DNA of 64,000 nt from Luzula sylvatica (GCA_946800325.1 OX326961.1:9588655-9652654); one strand, 5' to 3'; counted from the first letter of the stretch, positions 1 to 11,230 are shown. Notes: generated by a model from the letters alone, not told the origin. Numbers and translations are program-made.

Positions 1-1256
1 TATCGAAGTAATTTTTTAACAAAGGTACAAATGATCAAAAAACACGTTATTTGAACTCCTCAAAGCGTTAAAATCTTGTTTTGAATCGGAAAACAAACTT
101 TATTAGTGTTTGTGAAATTTGGTGAAAAGTTATGTAGTAAAAGATACGATACAAATGATCTAAAAACACGTTATTTGAACTCCTCAAAGCGTTAAAAGTG
201 TGTTTTGAATCGAAAAATAAACTTTCTTAGTGTTTGAAAATTTTGGTGAAAAGTTATGTAGTAAAAGATACGATACAAATGATCTAAAAACACGTTATTT
301 GAACTCCTCAAAGCGTTAAAATCTTGTTTTGAATCGAAAAACAAACTTTCTTAGTGTTTGTAAAATTTGGTGAAAAGTTATGTAGTAAAAGATACGATAC
401 AAATGATCTAAAAACACGTTATTTGAACTCCTCAAAGCGTTAAAATCTTGTTTTGAATCGAAAAACAATATTTCTTAGTGTTTGTGAAATTTGGTGAAAA
501 GTTATGTAGTAAAAGATACGATACAAATGATCTAAAAACACGTTATTTGAACTACTCAAAGCGTTAAAATCTTGTTTTGAATCGAAAAACAAACTTTCTT
601 AGTGTTTGTGAAATTTGGTGAAAAGTTATGTAGTAAAAGATACGATACAAATGATCTAAAAACACGTTATTTGAACTCCTCAAAGCGTTAAAATCTTGTT
701 TTGTATCGAAAAACAAACTTTCTTAGTGTTTGTGAAATTTGGTGAAAAGTTATGTCGTAAAAGATACGATACAAATGATCTAAAAATACGTTATTTGAAC
801 TCCTCAAAGCGTTAAAATCTTGTTTTGAATCGAAAAACAAACTTTTCTTAGTGTTTGTGAAATTTGGTGAAAAATTATGTACTAAAAGATACGATACAAA
901 TGATCTAAAAACACGTTATTTGAACTCCTCAAAGCGTTAAAATCTTGTTTTGAAATCGAAACACAAACTTTCTTAGTGTTTGTGAAATTTGGTGAAAAGT
1001 TATGTAGTAAAAGATACGATACATATGATCTAAAAACATGTTATTTCAACTCCTCAAAGCGTTAAAAGTTTGTTTTTAATCGAAAAACAAACTTTCTTAG
1101 TGTTTGTGAAATTTGGTGAAAAGTTATGTAGTAAAAGATACGATACAAATGATCTAAAAACACGTTATTTGAACTCCTCAAAGCGTTAAAATCTTGTTTT
1201 AAATCGAAAAACAAACTTTCTTAGTGTTTGTTAAATTTGGTGAAAAGTTATTTAGA
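1..1256. repeat. Tandem satellite-like array, 124-bp unit, about 10 copies
   Basis: The phrase acaaatgatc recurs at 27, 151, 275, 399, 523, 647 and 771 and then about every 124 bases to roughly 1143, so the period is 124 bp. Each unit also contains cgttatttgaactcctcaaa and ggtgaaaagttatgta. Copies differ by only a few substitutions or one-base indels, which suggests recent expansion or homogenisation. The array is cut by the window start and stops at about 1256, where a separate dispersed repeat begins. No unit has a long reading frame. Confidence 0.95.
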
Positions 1257-1364
1257 TTTGTTACTTGTGAGAGATATTATCAAAAGGGAAACAATATTGT
1301 CCCAAATTGTAATTTTTGATGTCCTGGATCTTCGTTGATTATATACTCGTTGCATTGCACGACA
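1251..1364 (+). repeat. Dispersed repeat, copy 1 (second copy at 20514-20626)
   Basis: Begins tttagatttgttacttgtga and runs through gatcttcgttgatta. It matches 20514-20626 in the same orientation with scattered differences. The match begins exactly where the 124-bp array ends, so this may be the flank or terminus of a mobile element. The class is unknown. Confidence 0.7.
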
Positions 1365-2079
1365 ATAAGAAAATTTAAATGGTGTGAAAATAAGGTTTTT
1401 TATTGTCTAATATTTATGAGAAAATGGCTTTAGTTTATCTTGCATTCAGGTCTAGTTTAGACTAGAATGGAATTTTGATAGATTTCTGAAAATAATTTCG
1501 AAAATTGGTAGGAAAAGAAAATAGAGGCTATAATGAGCTGAATTGAAAACATTAACCTTATTAGGCTTAAGAAATATGTGATGGTCTATAAACTATTTTT
1601 GTTTAATATGGATTATAATGGGCTGAGTTTCATCTATATATTATTTTTTATGCTTTATGGATTCATTTTCGGTGCGAATCATATAAAAAACTATAACTCT
1701 AAATATTTGAATTTCTTATATCAAATATTTTTTAATAGTGCGTGATGTATTTTGAAATATTTATGAGGTTAATTTGCAAAAATTAAGAGGTGCGATTTCA
1801 TGTATAAGTAATAAGATGTTACCTCCTTCGAAAATATGAAATTTTACGAATATCCTTCCATATCGAAGTACATTTATTTGGATACATATCCGAATTTAAT
1901 ATCCGATTTGATTGTCGGATCCACTATGGAATCGAGTTTTATCTGGATTTGAATATTATACTATTTTTTAATATAGTATATTTAGTATTAGTTGAAATAT
2001 ATTGAGTGCCATTGACAACTAATAATTTATGAATGATTTAAACTTGTAATCTCGAAATTATCTCTAAATTGTTATTGTT
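1365..2079. other. AT-rich interval with no recognised gene
   Basis: There is no reading frame above about 60 codons and no splice-plus-coding pattern I can support. The window's first ten bases, tatcgaagta, recur at 1861. Nothing else stands out. Confidence 0.5.
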
Positions 2080-2960
2080 ATTCTTTAAAGAGTGAATATT
2101 TTTGAGCTCCCACATTGAGCCACCTCATCTATTAAATTTTCTGTCACACATATTAATATTACATAATTTACATATTTATTTTATGATTTGATTATATCCA
2201 TCAATTTATATCATGTATCCAATAATTTATATCATGTTTTACTCATTTAATCATTTAATAATTTATTTTATGATATTTATATCATGTTCTACCTTAATTA
2301 TATTAATATTCATATCATGTTTTCGTATTTGTTTTATGATTCCATATTTATTTTGTGATTTGATATTCATTAATTTATATCATGTTTTACGTATTTAATA
2401 TTTTTTTTCATATTTGTTTTGTGATATTCATTAATTTGTTTTAATTTTGTGATATTAATTAACTTTTTCATATTTGTTCTCCCTTTAAAGATTGGATGTT
2501 TTTGAGTTCACACATTGAGCCACCTCATCTATTTGACTTTCTATCACACATATTAATATTTATATAATTTCCATATTTATTTTATGATTTGATTATGTCC
2601 ATTAATTTATATCGTGTATCCATTAAATTATATCATGTTCTACCAATTTAACCATTTAATAATTTATTTTATGATCTTTATATCATGTTCTACCTTAATT
2701 ATATTAATATTTATATCATGTTTTCATATATATTTTATGATTTCATATTTATTTTGTGATTTTATATCATGCTTTACGCATTTAATAATTTTTTCATATT
2801 TGTTTTGTGATATTTATTAATTTATTTTTTGATATGATTTCATATTTATTTTGTGATTTCATTAATTTATATCATAATTTACTCATTTAATAATTTTTTC
2901 ATATTTGTTTTGTGATTACACATTTAATAATTTTCATATTGGTTTTATGATTTTTTTTTC
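2080..2960. repeat. Two-copy tandem duplication of about 401 bp, plus short AT-rich repeats
   Basis: The stretch starting cacattgagccacctcatct occurs near 2111 and again near 2512, each followed by the same succession of tttatatcatg and ttattttatgatttg phrases. The spacing is about 401 bp. The second copy degrades after 2760 into further short repeats of the same motifs. The two 60-70 codon frames seen here are by-products of the AT-rich repeat and are not proposed as genes. Confidence 0.8.
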
Positions 2961-4480
2961 TGTAAACATAACAAATAACAATTAATAAGTGAATACACAA
3001 TCTTTTATCTAATACAAACAATTACATTGAAAATTCGCAGCAAAGCACGCACAAATTTCCTAGTAGTATAAAATAGATCGATTTCACGAATTCTGTATAT
3101 ATAACTAAAAATATTATATTATCAACACCCCTATTATTTTTCAGGAATATACACGAGAATATGACAGTTTTTTCGTTTTAAATTCTTTATTTGCTTGCTA
3201 CTTGGAAGAAAACAAAATTGAAAACCAAACTAATTATCTAACCATGGTTCTATTCTATTTTTTTCTTGGAAAAATAGACAACTCAAAAATTCCAAAAGAG
3301 TGATGATTTTAAGGTGATAATTTTGCACACTTCGAGCGGCTCTATGAGGCAGGGGTGAGTGGCGACTTGCACTCCTCCTGATGAGCTCCAGGTCGACGAG
3401 GAGAACCTTCTCCCTGAACTCGCCAAGCATCATATTGCTTTTCTGGGTTCTCTAGCAGATTGGAAATGGAGTTCCACGACTCCAAACCAAGAAGTCAAGA
3501 GCGAAATTCAGAGTTCGGGTTTAGTTCACATTCGGGAACTGAGAAATGGGATGTGAATCGTCGGTTTAGGTCTGATCCGAGCTTTTATTTCAAGGAGCCA
3601 AGGTTCCAATTTTGGGTTGAACCCGAGTTTGACAGACAACCTTCCAAGTTTGGAGTTTCCGAAAATCCAGGAATGGATTCTGAAAACTTTTTCCTGGTTT
3701 CTTGGCAAAACCAGCACCTGGATTCTCGACCTCTCAATCCTAAGTCTTCATAAAACCGGAATTCCAGTTCTGAACTTAATTCAAAATTCAAAGTCAAAGT
3801 TCAAAATTCCGAGTTTCAACAAATCCCAGAAAGTAGTTCTAAGAACATCATTTTCTTGGATTCTCAACAAAAACAGGAAAAAGATTCTAGGCCCCTCAAT
3901 CCTATCTATTAATTAATAGATATAATGTTTTTTCCAGAGGTATGCATGCTAATTTTTTATTTTTTCAAATACATCTTTTATTTTATTCCACATATTACAT
4001 CATTAATTTGAGATTTGTATAGGGATATATATGATAATTAATATTTTTGTAGGGGGATACATCATAGTTTCAGATTTTTTAAAACATAGATGCTTTTTGT
4101 GATAGTTCTCAACTTCTCATATTATATCATTAATTTCCGATTTATATTAGGATACATATATGATAATTTCAGTTTTTTGATACATGTTAATTATATATAT
4201 TTTTCAATTTTTTTTTTTTTAATATTTTTCATATGATATCATTACTTTCATATTTTTATAGGGTTATATATGATAATTTCAGATTTTTGTAGGGGTATTC
4301 ATTCAAATTTTAGGTTTTTTTTAAATATAGACTTTTAATATTTGTCAAATTATATCATTACTTTCATATATTTATACGGGTATATAAGTTTCATATTTAC
4401 TAGGGATATATGTGATAATTTCATTTTTTTTAAAAGACAGGGTTTTTTTGAAATATTTGTCGTATTATATTATTTTTTGT
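2961..4480. other. Unassigned interval with moderately GC-rich block at 3330-3910
   Basis: Between 3330 and 3910 base composition rises and several overlapping frames of 60-100 codons open on both strands, but none resembles a family I know and none is bounded by convincing splice sites. Phrases such as ttcaaaattc and cgagttt recur within it. It could be a decayed element or gene remnant. From 3920 to 4480 short motifs (gggatatatatgataatt and relatives) repeat irregularly four or five times, which looks like degenerate tandem repetition. Confidence 0.4.
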
Positions 4481-4489
4481 AGATTTTAA

Positions 4490-5090
4490 TGATAATTATA
4501 ATTTCATAAGTAAACCAGATTCGGAAAAACGTTGGGACTTTGCTATATTTCGGGAAATCGAAAAGAGAGAAAGAAATTCGGGACCTTTGCAAGGCCAGGG
4601 TAATATGGTAATTTTATTCTCACTCGAGACCATGATTTTGGTTATGATTGGTGCAACCGAAACGAGTTCGTTCAGGCAGAATGGAATGACTTTGAGTGCG
4701 AGGGAGATGGAGAGCAAAATTAAACCCACAAGGCTACATAAAAATGTCCACGATACTCAGTCGCATTCCGCAAGGGATATTTTTGTCATTTACAATATTT
4801 TGATTCTAAATGTTGATATATTTTCTTTCGTGTTTTAGGCAGAATGGAATGGTTTTTGAGTGCGAGGAGGTGGAGATCAGTATTATACCCGGAAGACTAC
4901 TTCAAAATGGCCACAATACTCGGCCACATTCATTGAGGGGTAATTTCGTCATTTCCAATATTTTAATTATGACCGTTGATAATTTCTTTCATGTTTTAGG
5001 CATAACTTTTATTGCGAAGAGATGGAGAGCAGCATTTAATCCAGAAGCTACTTTGAAATGGCCGAGATACTCAATTGCGATTTGTATTCA
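4490..5090 (+). repeat. Three-unit degenerate tandem repeat (about 165-180 bp) ahead of a Helitron 3' end
   Basis: Units start near 4671, 4840 and 5000. Each has a ttaggcagaatgg- or ttaggcata-like start, a gatggagag core, a gatactc core and an atttttgtcattt-like stretch followed by a spacer ending in tgttttagg. The spacers look like introns (tgttttag), but translation across units gives no recognised protein. The block lies just upstream of the Helitron terminus at 5279 and is probably part of that element. Confidence 0.6.
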
Positions 5091-5240
5091 TCGGATCTAA
5101 ATATTCCGCGACAACTCAATTTTCACAAGAAACTACACTCAATTACAACATCACGTAAAGAAATATAATGTATCAGATACAACATAAAAAAATGAAGTTA
5201 AAAAAACAATTACACAACACAAAAAATAATCGTTATTAAC

Positions 5241-5279
5241 TCGAGAACTCCCGCGCAATTTGCGCGGGGCAAAAGCTAG
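5241..5279 (+). mobile_element. Helitron 3' terminus (plus strand)
   Basis: A near-perfect hairpin lies at 5250-5268: cccgcgcaa, one central base, ttgcgcggg. It is followed 7 bases later by CTAG at 5276-5279 and then a T. A GC-rich hairpin a few bases before a terminal CTRR with a 3' flanking T is the defining 3' structure of plant Helitrons. The element body therefore lies to the left. I could not locate its 5' TC end, so its length is unknown. No RepHel coding sequence is visible, so it would be non-autonomous. Confidence 0.85.
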
Positions 5280-5469
5280 TTTTTAACAAAAATCGAAAAA
5301 GAGCTGTGGGAGCGGGTTTCTCTGCTGGATCCGCATATGTTAGCCCATTCAGACCCGCTAGCCCGCAACTGACAAATTTGTTGCACAATTTTGTGATTTT
5401 TTTTTATTATCTCCAACTTTTGCAACCCACCCACCCAAACGGTCATATGAGCATGTCATTGGTTTTCAG

Positions 5470-5598
5470 GAGAGTTTCCAAACGAACGTTGCACGACTTG
5501 TTGGCGATATTTTTAACGGTATTGTTCGCGGCTTGGATGAAGGTGTACAAAAATTGGCCGAGGAGATGTGGGAGGATAACAAGTTGGAGTGCATTTGA
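5470..5598 (+). CDS. Exon-like segment, unrecognised protein
   Basis: After a pyrimidine-rich stretch ending ttttcag at 5469, a frame of 42 codons runs to TGA at 5596-5598. Its translation has a balanced amino-acid composition (it includes FQTNVARLVGDIFNG and then GVQKLAEEMWEDN), which looks like real protein rather than AT-rich noise. I do not recognise the family. The region upstream (5300-5460) does not give a clear partner exon, so this may be a final exon captured or left behind by a transposon. It could also be a chance open frame, so I hold it weakly. Confidence 0.3.
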   Translation, partial: ESFQTNVARLVGDIFNGIVRGLDEGVQKLAEEMWEDNKLECI

Positions 5599-5936
5599 TG
5601 TTTAAACCTTGAGTGGAACAAGGTTTTTAAAGAAGGAGTATTGTCATGATAGGGACGTATATGTAATTATATCATTTTATTATTTTGATGCATGTATTAG
5701 GTTGGTGTACGGTAGGAGTTTGGACCATGTCTACATGATATATTTTCTAACGAGGAATTATGTTAGACTATAAATGAGACTCATAGGATATGAGGTGAGA
5801 TATCTTTTGTATAATATCTTTTTGTGAGAATAAAAAATTCCATTGCAAGAAATTGCAAGATTATCTTTTTTAGTTCTTTTGTTTTCTTTTCATTCGAATA
5901 TTATCTCTCTCTTGTGTTCGAGTGTGCGAGTAAGAT
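5599..5936. other. Unassigned interval, promoter- or LTR-like composition
   Basis: Contains ctataaatgag near 5768 and a pyrimidine-rich stretch with tctctctcttg near 5905, reminiscent of a core promoter and leader or the R region of an LTR. I see no TG...CA boundaries or primer-binding site, so no element is called. Confidence 0.3.
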
Positions 5937-5954
5937 TTGCGAGTTACGATACTG

Positions 5955-6559
5955 CATAACCTTACATATGCTTACCCTGGACCCACTTACAACGCCTTAG
6001 TAGACATGTTAGCATTCGATGAAAAAACTAGGGTTTATCAAAAGCTTCTCGAAGAGATTGAAAGTGAGGATTGTGATGTGCTCGCTAAAATGCTCAATGT
6101 ATTGATCCGCAAATGTTGTCATAACGGGCAATTCAACGAGGCATTCGAAGATCTCGCAAGACTCAAAATTTTTAATTTTAGACCCTCAAAACTCATTACG
6201 CATTAATCCAAGTTCTTTGTAGCGCAAACCAATTAGACACGAAACTTTTAGTCCACAAATAAATGTTTACTTCAGGGTTCATTTTGGATAAATCCACAAT
6301 GGATATATTCGCAAATTCGCTATGCAAAGCTGGTAAATGGACCGAAGCAATTAATCTCATAGTGAGAGAAGATTTCAAACTCCATATGATTTTATGCACC
6401 CAAATGATTGGAGGTTTAATCGAGGACTCGTTATTTGAAGAAGCCATTTATTTTCTTTATAAAATGACATCCAATTCTTGCGTACCAAACTTTATAACGT
6501 ACCGCACAATATTATCGGGATTTTTAAACAAAAAACAACTTTGTTGGTGCAAAAGAATT
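5955..6559 (+). pseudogene. PPR (pentatricopeptide repeat) gene fragment, broken, copy 1
   Basis: The translation shows P-class PPR features: TYNALVDML, then a repeat with NVLIRKCCHNGQFNEA, then FRPS, then a repeat with NSLCKAGKWTEAINLI, then EDSLFEEAIYFLYKM and VPNFITYRTILSGFLNKKQL. From memory of the family it resembles the mitochondrial PPR protein encoded by Arabidopsis At1g06710, and covers only an internal slice of several repeats. It is not functional as read. A one-base shift near 6195-6205 displaces the frame, an in-frame TAA lies at 6260-6262 where the family has a codon before Met, and homology stops at about 6559, followed by unrelated T-rich sequence. PPR proteins bind organellar RNA, but this fragment has no start, transit peptide or complete repeat array. 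Copy 2 (37321-37868) carries additional lesions. Confidence in PPR identity is high; the exact orthologue is less sure. Confidence 0.85.
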
Positions 6560-7530
6560 GCCACCCTTCCTCAGCTTTAAATCATTTTATTCCTCTTTTT
6601 TTTTTCTTTTTTTTTTCTTTTTCGTTTTTTCACTTCAGCCCCTGGTACATAGAGAAGAAACCTGGTACAAAAAAAAAACAATACAAATCTAAAAACGAGA
6701 GTTAAAACATAGAATATCAAGAAGAAACCTGGTACAGAGAGATAAATAAATGGCGGACTCCCAGCCTAACTATAAATGCAAATTTTCAAAGTAAACCCTA
6801 AATTAGATAGTGGCTGTCAAGGATTGTAAAAATTAGACAATGAAAGAAATACCTCAGAGTGGCGAGAACTGTGGAGAAGTAAAGAGAGCGTTGAATTAAA
6901 GGAGAACCTACAAATCGATTCAGAACCTTGTTGGTCGCCAGAGAAAGAAGACTTTCGCGATGGTTTTAGGAGAAAAGCACCTGATTAGGAGAAATGAACG
7001 TTCACAGAGAGAGAAAAAGGGGTTTTGGGTGGACTTTGTTAACGGGTTTAGACTAGTTCACGGGTTTTGAATGCAGTTAATTACTAAATTTTATACTTTC
7101 AAGTATAAAATCCTCTTCAATTTTTTTAAGTTCAATTTTAGAAGAAGAAAGAAGAACGAGAATAGAGAGAAAAATTCATAATAGAAAAAAATTATCCAAA
7201 TTCAACAACATAAAAACTAACTTAACTCAACCGAGGATATTTATACAATCCCCTTTTTAACAACGATAAAAACTAAAAAGTAATATTTCAATTAAAGAGG
7301 TAATAGAGGGGCCTCCATTTGGTCCAACTTCGGCCCTCCTCCATTTCACGCTCATATTTATTAAACTCAAATATCACCCAAGTTCAAATATGAAATAAGC
7401 CCAATTATATCAGCTCATTCATTAATTAGGCTCATGATAGCCTAAATGCATTTCAAGGCAATTTATATACTTAACCCCTCAACTTTCTCATTATTTGCAT
7501 TTCAATCCTAATACTGAAAAGAGTATCCTG
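6560..7530. other. Spacer between PPR and SPS fragments inside the duplicated segment
   Basis: Contains a T-rich tract at 6597-6630, tandem-like phrases gaagaaacctggtaca at about 6653 and 6720, and sequence on the minus strand that looks like a gene leader or first exon (tcgccac and tctccac near 6860-6960), which I could not assign. 7320-7500 is ordinary AT-rich sequence. Confidence 0.4.
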
Positions 7531-7534
7531 ACAT

Positions 7535-7850
7535 GTGGATTGCTACACAAATAATGGAGGTTTCGAAATTACCAATTTCAAAGAAACAATCGAGAAAGTT
7601 TTATCAATAGGCGAATCTAATGGACGAATTGGATTCGTTCTCTCAACAGGATCCACCCTTGTCGAAACTCTAGAAGCGATCAGATCGTGCCACGTATCGC
7701 CTTCTCAATTCGATGGCTTGATATGTAGTAGCGGGGCGGAGGTGTTTTACCCTTGGAGAGACGAAATGGGTCGTGATTCGAATTAGGGGTTGGAATTAGG
7801 GTTTCGATGGCCCGGGGAGAACGTGAAAGAGACGATTTTTGGCTTCTGAG
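7535..7850 (+). pseudogene. Sucrose-phosphate-synthase-type gene fragment (C-terminal S6PP-like domain), copy 1
   Basis: An open stretch of 84 codons from 7535 reads VDCYTNNGG, then a helix, GRIGFVLSTGSTLVETLEAI, QFDGLICSSGAEVFYPWRD. This matches the start of the phosphatase-like region that follows the glycosyltransferase domain in plant sucrose-phosphate synthases, where VDCY, the GRxGFxLxTG strand and the ICNSGSExYYPWRD motif are typical. After the stop at 7786 the next family motif, RWPGENVK, appears in another frame at 7805-7828, so a deletion or frameshift has removed the codons between. There is no catalytic domain, no start codon and no 3' end. The enzyme would make sucrose-6-phosphate from UDP-glucose and fructose-6-phosphate in the cytosol; this piece cannot. 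It sits 1 kb from a PPR fragment and 250 bp from an eL28 exon, an arrangement typical of transposon-captured gene fragments. Confidence 0.85.
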
Positions 7851-8092
7851 CATATATTTAACATGCAAATTTTTCCATTTTTATTTTTTATTTGACCGTC
7901 AATACATAGCAATATATTAACTTGTTTATTTTTCTTTGTGGATGGATCTTCAATGAATTACTATTGTTAACGCTTGGCTTCTGAGCATATATTAACTTGT
8001 TTATTTTTCTTTATATATTTTTTAAATTCTTTGTAGAATATAATATTTTGTATAGTGGCATTAACAACTTGAATTTTAATTGAATTATATAG

Positions 8093-8218
8093 GTATCGGA
8101 TGGGTACTACAGGTCGGATTTGATGAAATCGGCTTTGGCGAGGTTGAGCGTGGTGTACCGTTCCCTCCAGGTGTCCAAGGCTGATGTCAAGAAGAGGCAT
8201 CGTCAATCTCAGAAATGA
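8093..8218 (+). pseudogene. Last exon of ribosomal protein eL28 gene, orphan, copy 1
   Basis: A splice-acceptor-like tatatag (ends 8092) is followed by 41 codons and TGA at 8216-8218. The translation runs VSDGYYRSDLMKSALARLSV and ends in a basic tail with KKRHRQSQK. Plant eL28 (RPL28) proteins end with an equivalent YYRPDLKKAALARLS block followed by a basic, arginine-rich tail, so this is the terminal exon of that gene. No upstream exons are present: the preceding 240 bases are AT-rich and contain the repeated phrase atattaacttgtttattttt (about 7914 and 7988), partly duplicated. The exon is open and intact in both copies, but without the rest of the gene it cannot make the 60S subunit protein. 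It was probably captured together with its intron end. Confidence 0.8.
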
Positions 8219-8865
8219 ATTTTAAGTTTGTTTTTGGTTATGGTTATTTATGAGAGGAGATTAGACCATGTTTTGTGTTTTTGTTTTTTTCGGTAGTCTT
8301 TTTTGGTTTTAAAACTAAGATTGTGAATGCTTGTTTCGTATTTCCTGATGTGGTGAATGTTTGATCAAAAATTGTTTATTTTATTGTCCAAGTACTATTT
8401 TTTTTTGTGGATTAATTTTGTGAATGTTTGATCAAAAATTGTTTGATCAAAAACTTAGACAATTAATTTACAGATCGTTTATATTTATTTAATGTTTAAT
8501 TTTGTGGATTAGGATTTATTTAGTGTTTTTGTCTAAATTGTGTTAATTTGATGTTGCATCCATAAATTTAATGTTTCTGTGATACGTAATATTTCATAGG
8601 GACAGATATGATCCTTTTGGGATTATGTTGAAAGTAAATGAATGGACTTTGCATAAAATGAACCAATTGTCAAGATTTATTTTTCTACTTTTTTATTTTA
8701 TTTTAAATTCAAAAATAACCTGGCATTTTATAAAGGAATTTTTCCGAAAACTACACAACTGCTATGAATGTTCCATAACTCCCGTCCTCAAGATTCCTAA
8801 AAAACCATTTGAAGAAAATAAAATTTCCTTTTTTACTTTGTAAAGGGTAACACAATTTCATATAA
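8219..8865. other. eL28-like 3' flank and AT-rich spacer
   Basis: The 250 bases after the eL28 stop are T/G-rich, resembling a plant 3' UTR, and contain the repeated phrase gtgaatgtttgatcaaaaat at 8351 and 8421. The 72-codon frame at 8625-8843 is conserved in both copies of the duplication but has no recognisable similarity. It is most simply an AT-rich chance frame. Confidence 0.4.
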
Positions 8866-9144
8866 TATTTTATAGGGGGCTTCTGTCATACACCACTTTC
8901 CTTATCATACACCCATTTTCAAGGGTATTTGGAGTAATTATCCATTTATGAATATTTAAGGTAAGATATCAAATATATTTATCAATTAATGTTTAACTAA
9001 ATTGGAATTTTTTGTTGTTAATTTAAACAAAAATCTCCATAAAAGATAAATTTTATGATACACCCTTTTACAAATATTATTAATTGCTAAAATACCCAAA
9101 ATACCCTTGTAAAATGGTGTATGATAGAACTCCCCTATTTTATA
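8866..9144. mobile_element. Mutator-type MITE (261 bp) with 9-bp target duplication
   Basis: The element is 8875-9135. Its left end gggggcttctgtcatacacc and right end (reverse complement ggggagttctatcatacacc) form inverted repeats. It is flanked by the 9-bp direct repeat tattttata at 8866-8874 and 9136-9144. The duplicated segment at 40173-40181 has a single tattttata with no element, which is a perfect empty site. A second member of the family is at 30076-30314. The 9-bp duplication and G-starting terminal repeats point to mobilisation by a Mutator-like transposase in trans. Confidence 0.95.
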
Positions 9145-10713
9145 ATCAAAATTGACATACTATATAATATTTGAAATCTTGAAATATTATATAATAAAAA
9201 AAATGATTAATTGTGACGGCAAGAAAATGATTTTTAGGTCAAAAAATTCAAAATTACCAAAAGTAGAAACAAGAAATTCTTGCATGCATGATTAATATGT
9301 AACTGTGTTTCTGACCCCTAAACTAATAATTTCAAAAAACTATTGACATTTTCGCTAATTTATATAAAAATAAATAAATAAAAAAAAAAATTGGAAGCAA
9401 ACCAGTTGTAGGAAGGTATCCTGGTCATTTTTCATAAAAAAACCTTGCAAACCCCACAAATTCTCAACAAGTCCTTGAGACCAAAAATGAACTAGAATCG
9501 TTTAATTTAGAATTAGTATTGTGGTTAAAAAGGAATGTGTTTAGGATTGTCAAATATCAATTTCTATGAATATAAATGTATTAATTAAACTAGAGGTCTA
9601 TCTCAAAAAAGAAATTACACTAGAGGTTGTCCTGAAATTAAATGACGAATTTCAAGTGATGCTAACTTGATCTTATTACGAATTCATTATTTTCGCAAGG
9701 ACTGACTAGTACCAACTTCGAATTAGATTATTAAATACTTATTAGATTAGATTAGATATTGATGGAATATGTTTCACTTCTAAATTCGACACCGATATTA
9801 TTGTAAATTATTGTGGTAATATTTAAGTTTTAAAATTTGATTAAAAATATATGTTTGATTTATTAGATCTTTTTATTAGGGACTGATATTTTTTCATTAA
9901 AAATATTTGAAGATTGTATGATTTACAAATGCTAATAATAGAAAGAAAAAAAAAATAGTAAAATGAACGGGGGCCTTATGCAGCGAGGCCCAACTTCTGT
10001 TTTAAAAAATCCAAAATATCAAATTTGTCCCATGTGAATATTAAATTTATCTTTTAAAAAAAATTACTTTTTATCAAATTATCCTTTCAAAATTAAAAAC
10101 TTATCACATTTATACATTTAAAACTTATATAATATCAAATATATCCAAATCGTTAATTTACTGTTAACTTTAACTTGATATTTAACTAAAAACTTCATTA
10201 AATCATTAATTTTGAAATTATTGGACCAAAATGTCCTTTCCTTTTCAATAAACTATAATTAAACTCATTCCTCCCCAGCCAGTTTTTTCGAAACTGTTGG
10301 TCTTTCCTCGGTATAAACTTAATTAAGATTATTAATTTTGTAAAAATCTCCTCTAATTATATTTCGTTAAAAATTAGTAAATTCTAAACCAAAATATTCT
10401 GAATTTTGTTATATTATTTTAAATATCATCTTTTTGTGAAAAAAAAAAATTGTGTGTCTTAAATTAAGTGTTAAATTTATAAAATAAAACATTTATTTAA
10501 ATTATTCTTTTTTATAATAACATTTACACGAAAAAAGGATTGTTATCTCTAATTGTCAAACACGACTTGCCATATCCTTGCCAGTGATGCATGAGTTCAA
10601 TTTATTGTAAAATGTAAAGTATCTTGATTATTCGAGAAATCCGGATCTGGAACAATCAAGATATTTTTGTTTTACAATATCAATAAAAAGATTCAAGCCG
10701 AGGCAACTCTGAT
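9145..10713. other. AT-rich spacer of the duplicated segment
   Basis: No gene is recognised. The stretch 10008-10200 carries the phrase caaaatatcaaatttgtcc, shared with 13850-13960 and (inverted) 55130-55200, marking a dispersed repeat family of which this is probably a terminal fragment. Confidence 0.45.
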
Positions 10714-11230
10714 TAGGGGTGTCCAAATGGTCTTGTATATTCGGATACCGAACCAAACCGGTCCAATTCGGTTTAATCGGCTTGGTTTTTCGGTTTATTT
10801 GTTCAGTTCGGTTCAAAAAATATTATTGTTTGGTTTATTCGGTTCGGTTCGGTTTTGATGTTCCGAAAATCGATTAAACCGAATCGACCGAATAACATCC
10901 AACTTTTTATATATTTTTAATATGTTAATATTAAAATATATAAAATGATATAATAATCTTATAAATTAATATAATTATATTTTATAATATTTATTTATAT
11001 TTTTAGATAAATAAAATATAATTTTTCTTATTAATATATTTTTATTTTTAATTATAATGTTTTTCTTATTCATTTCAACCGAACATTTCGGTTTATTCGG
11101 TTCGATTTTTAACCGGTCCAAAAGTTAAAACGGTTCGGTTCGGTTTGATTTGATTTTTATTTGGTTCAGTTCAAATCAGTTTGGCCTTATTCGGTTCGGT
11201 TTGAACCGAATCGACCGATGAACACTCCTA
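10714..11230. mobile_element. hAT-like non-autonomous element, copy 1
   Basis: Ends are taggggtgtcc (left) and, reverse complemented, taggagtgttc (right). Both subterminal regions are dense in ccgaaccga / tcggttcggt motifs, so the element can fold back on itself. The sequence aactctgatt abuts the left end and recurs 4 bases beyond the right end, suggesting a target duplication disturbed by a 4-base insertion. That pattern fits hAT MITEs (8-bp target duplication) but is not clean. The other copy is 41746-42287, where the right terminus is partly duplicated. Short frames here are shadows of the repeats. Confidence 0.6.

Noticed and set aside
1..1256. CRISPR-like array
   Set aside because: The whole 124-bp unit is repeated with no unique spacers, and the genome is a plant nuclear genome.
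3230..3916. Coding gene in the GC-richer block
   Set aside because: Seven overlapping frames on both strands, none with family similarity or good splice borders.
8625..8843. 72-codon frame conserved in both duplicated copies (also 39932-40150)
   Set aside because: Its conservation reflects recent duplication. Composition is AT-driven and no family is recognised.
10628..10858. Frames rich in Asn/Thr/Arg at the hAT-like element (also 41660-41890)
   Set aside because: They are translations of ccgaaccga/tcggttcgg subterminal repeats.
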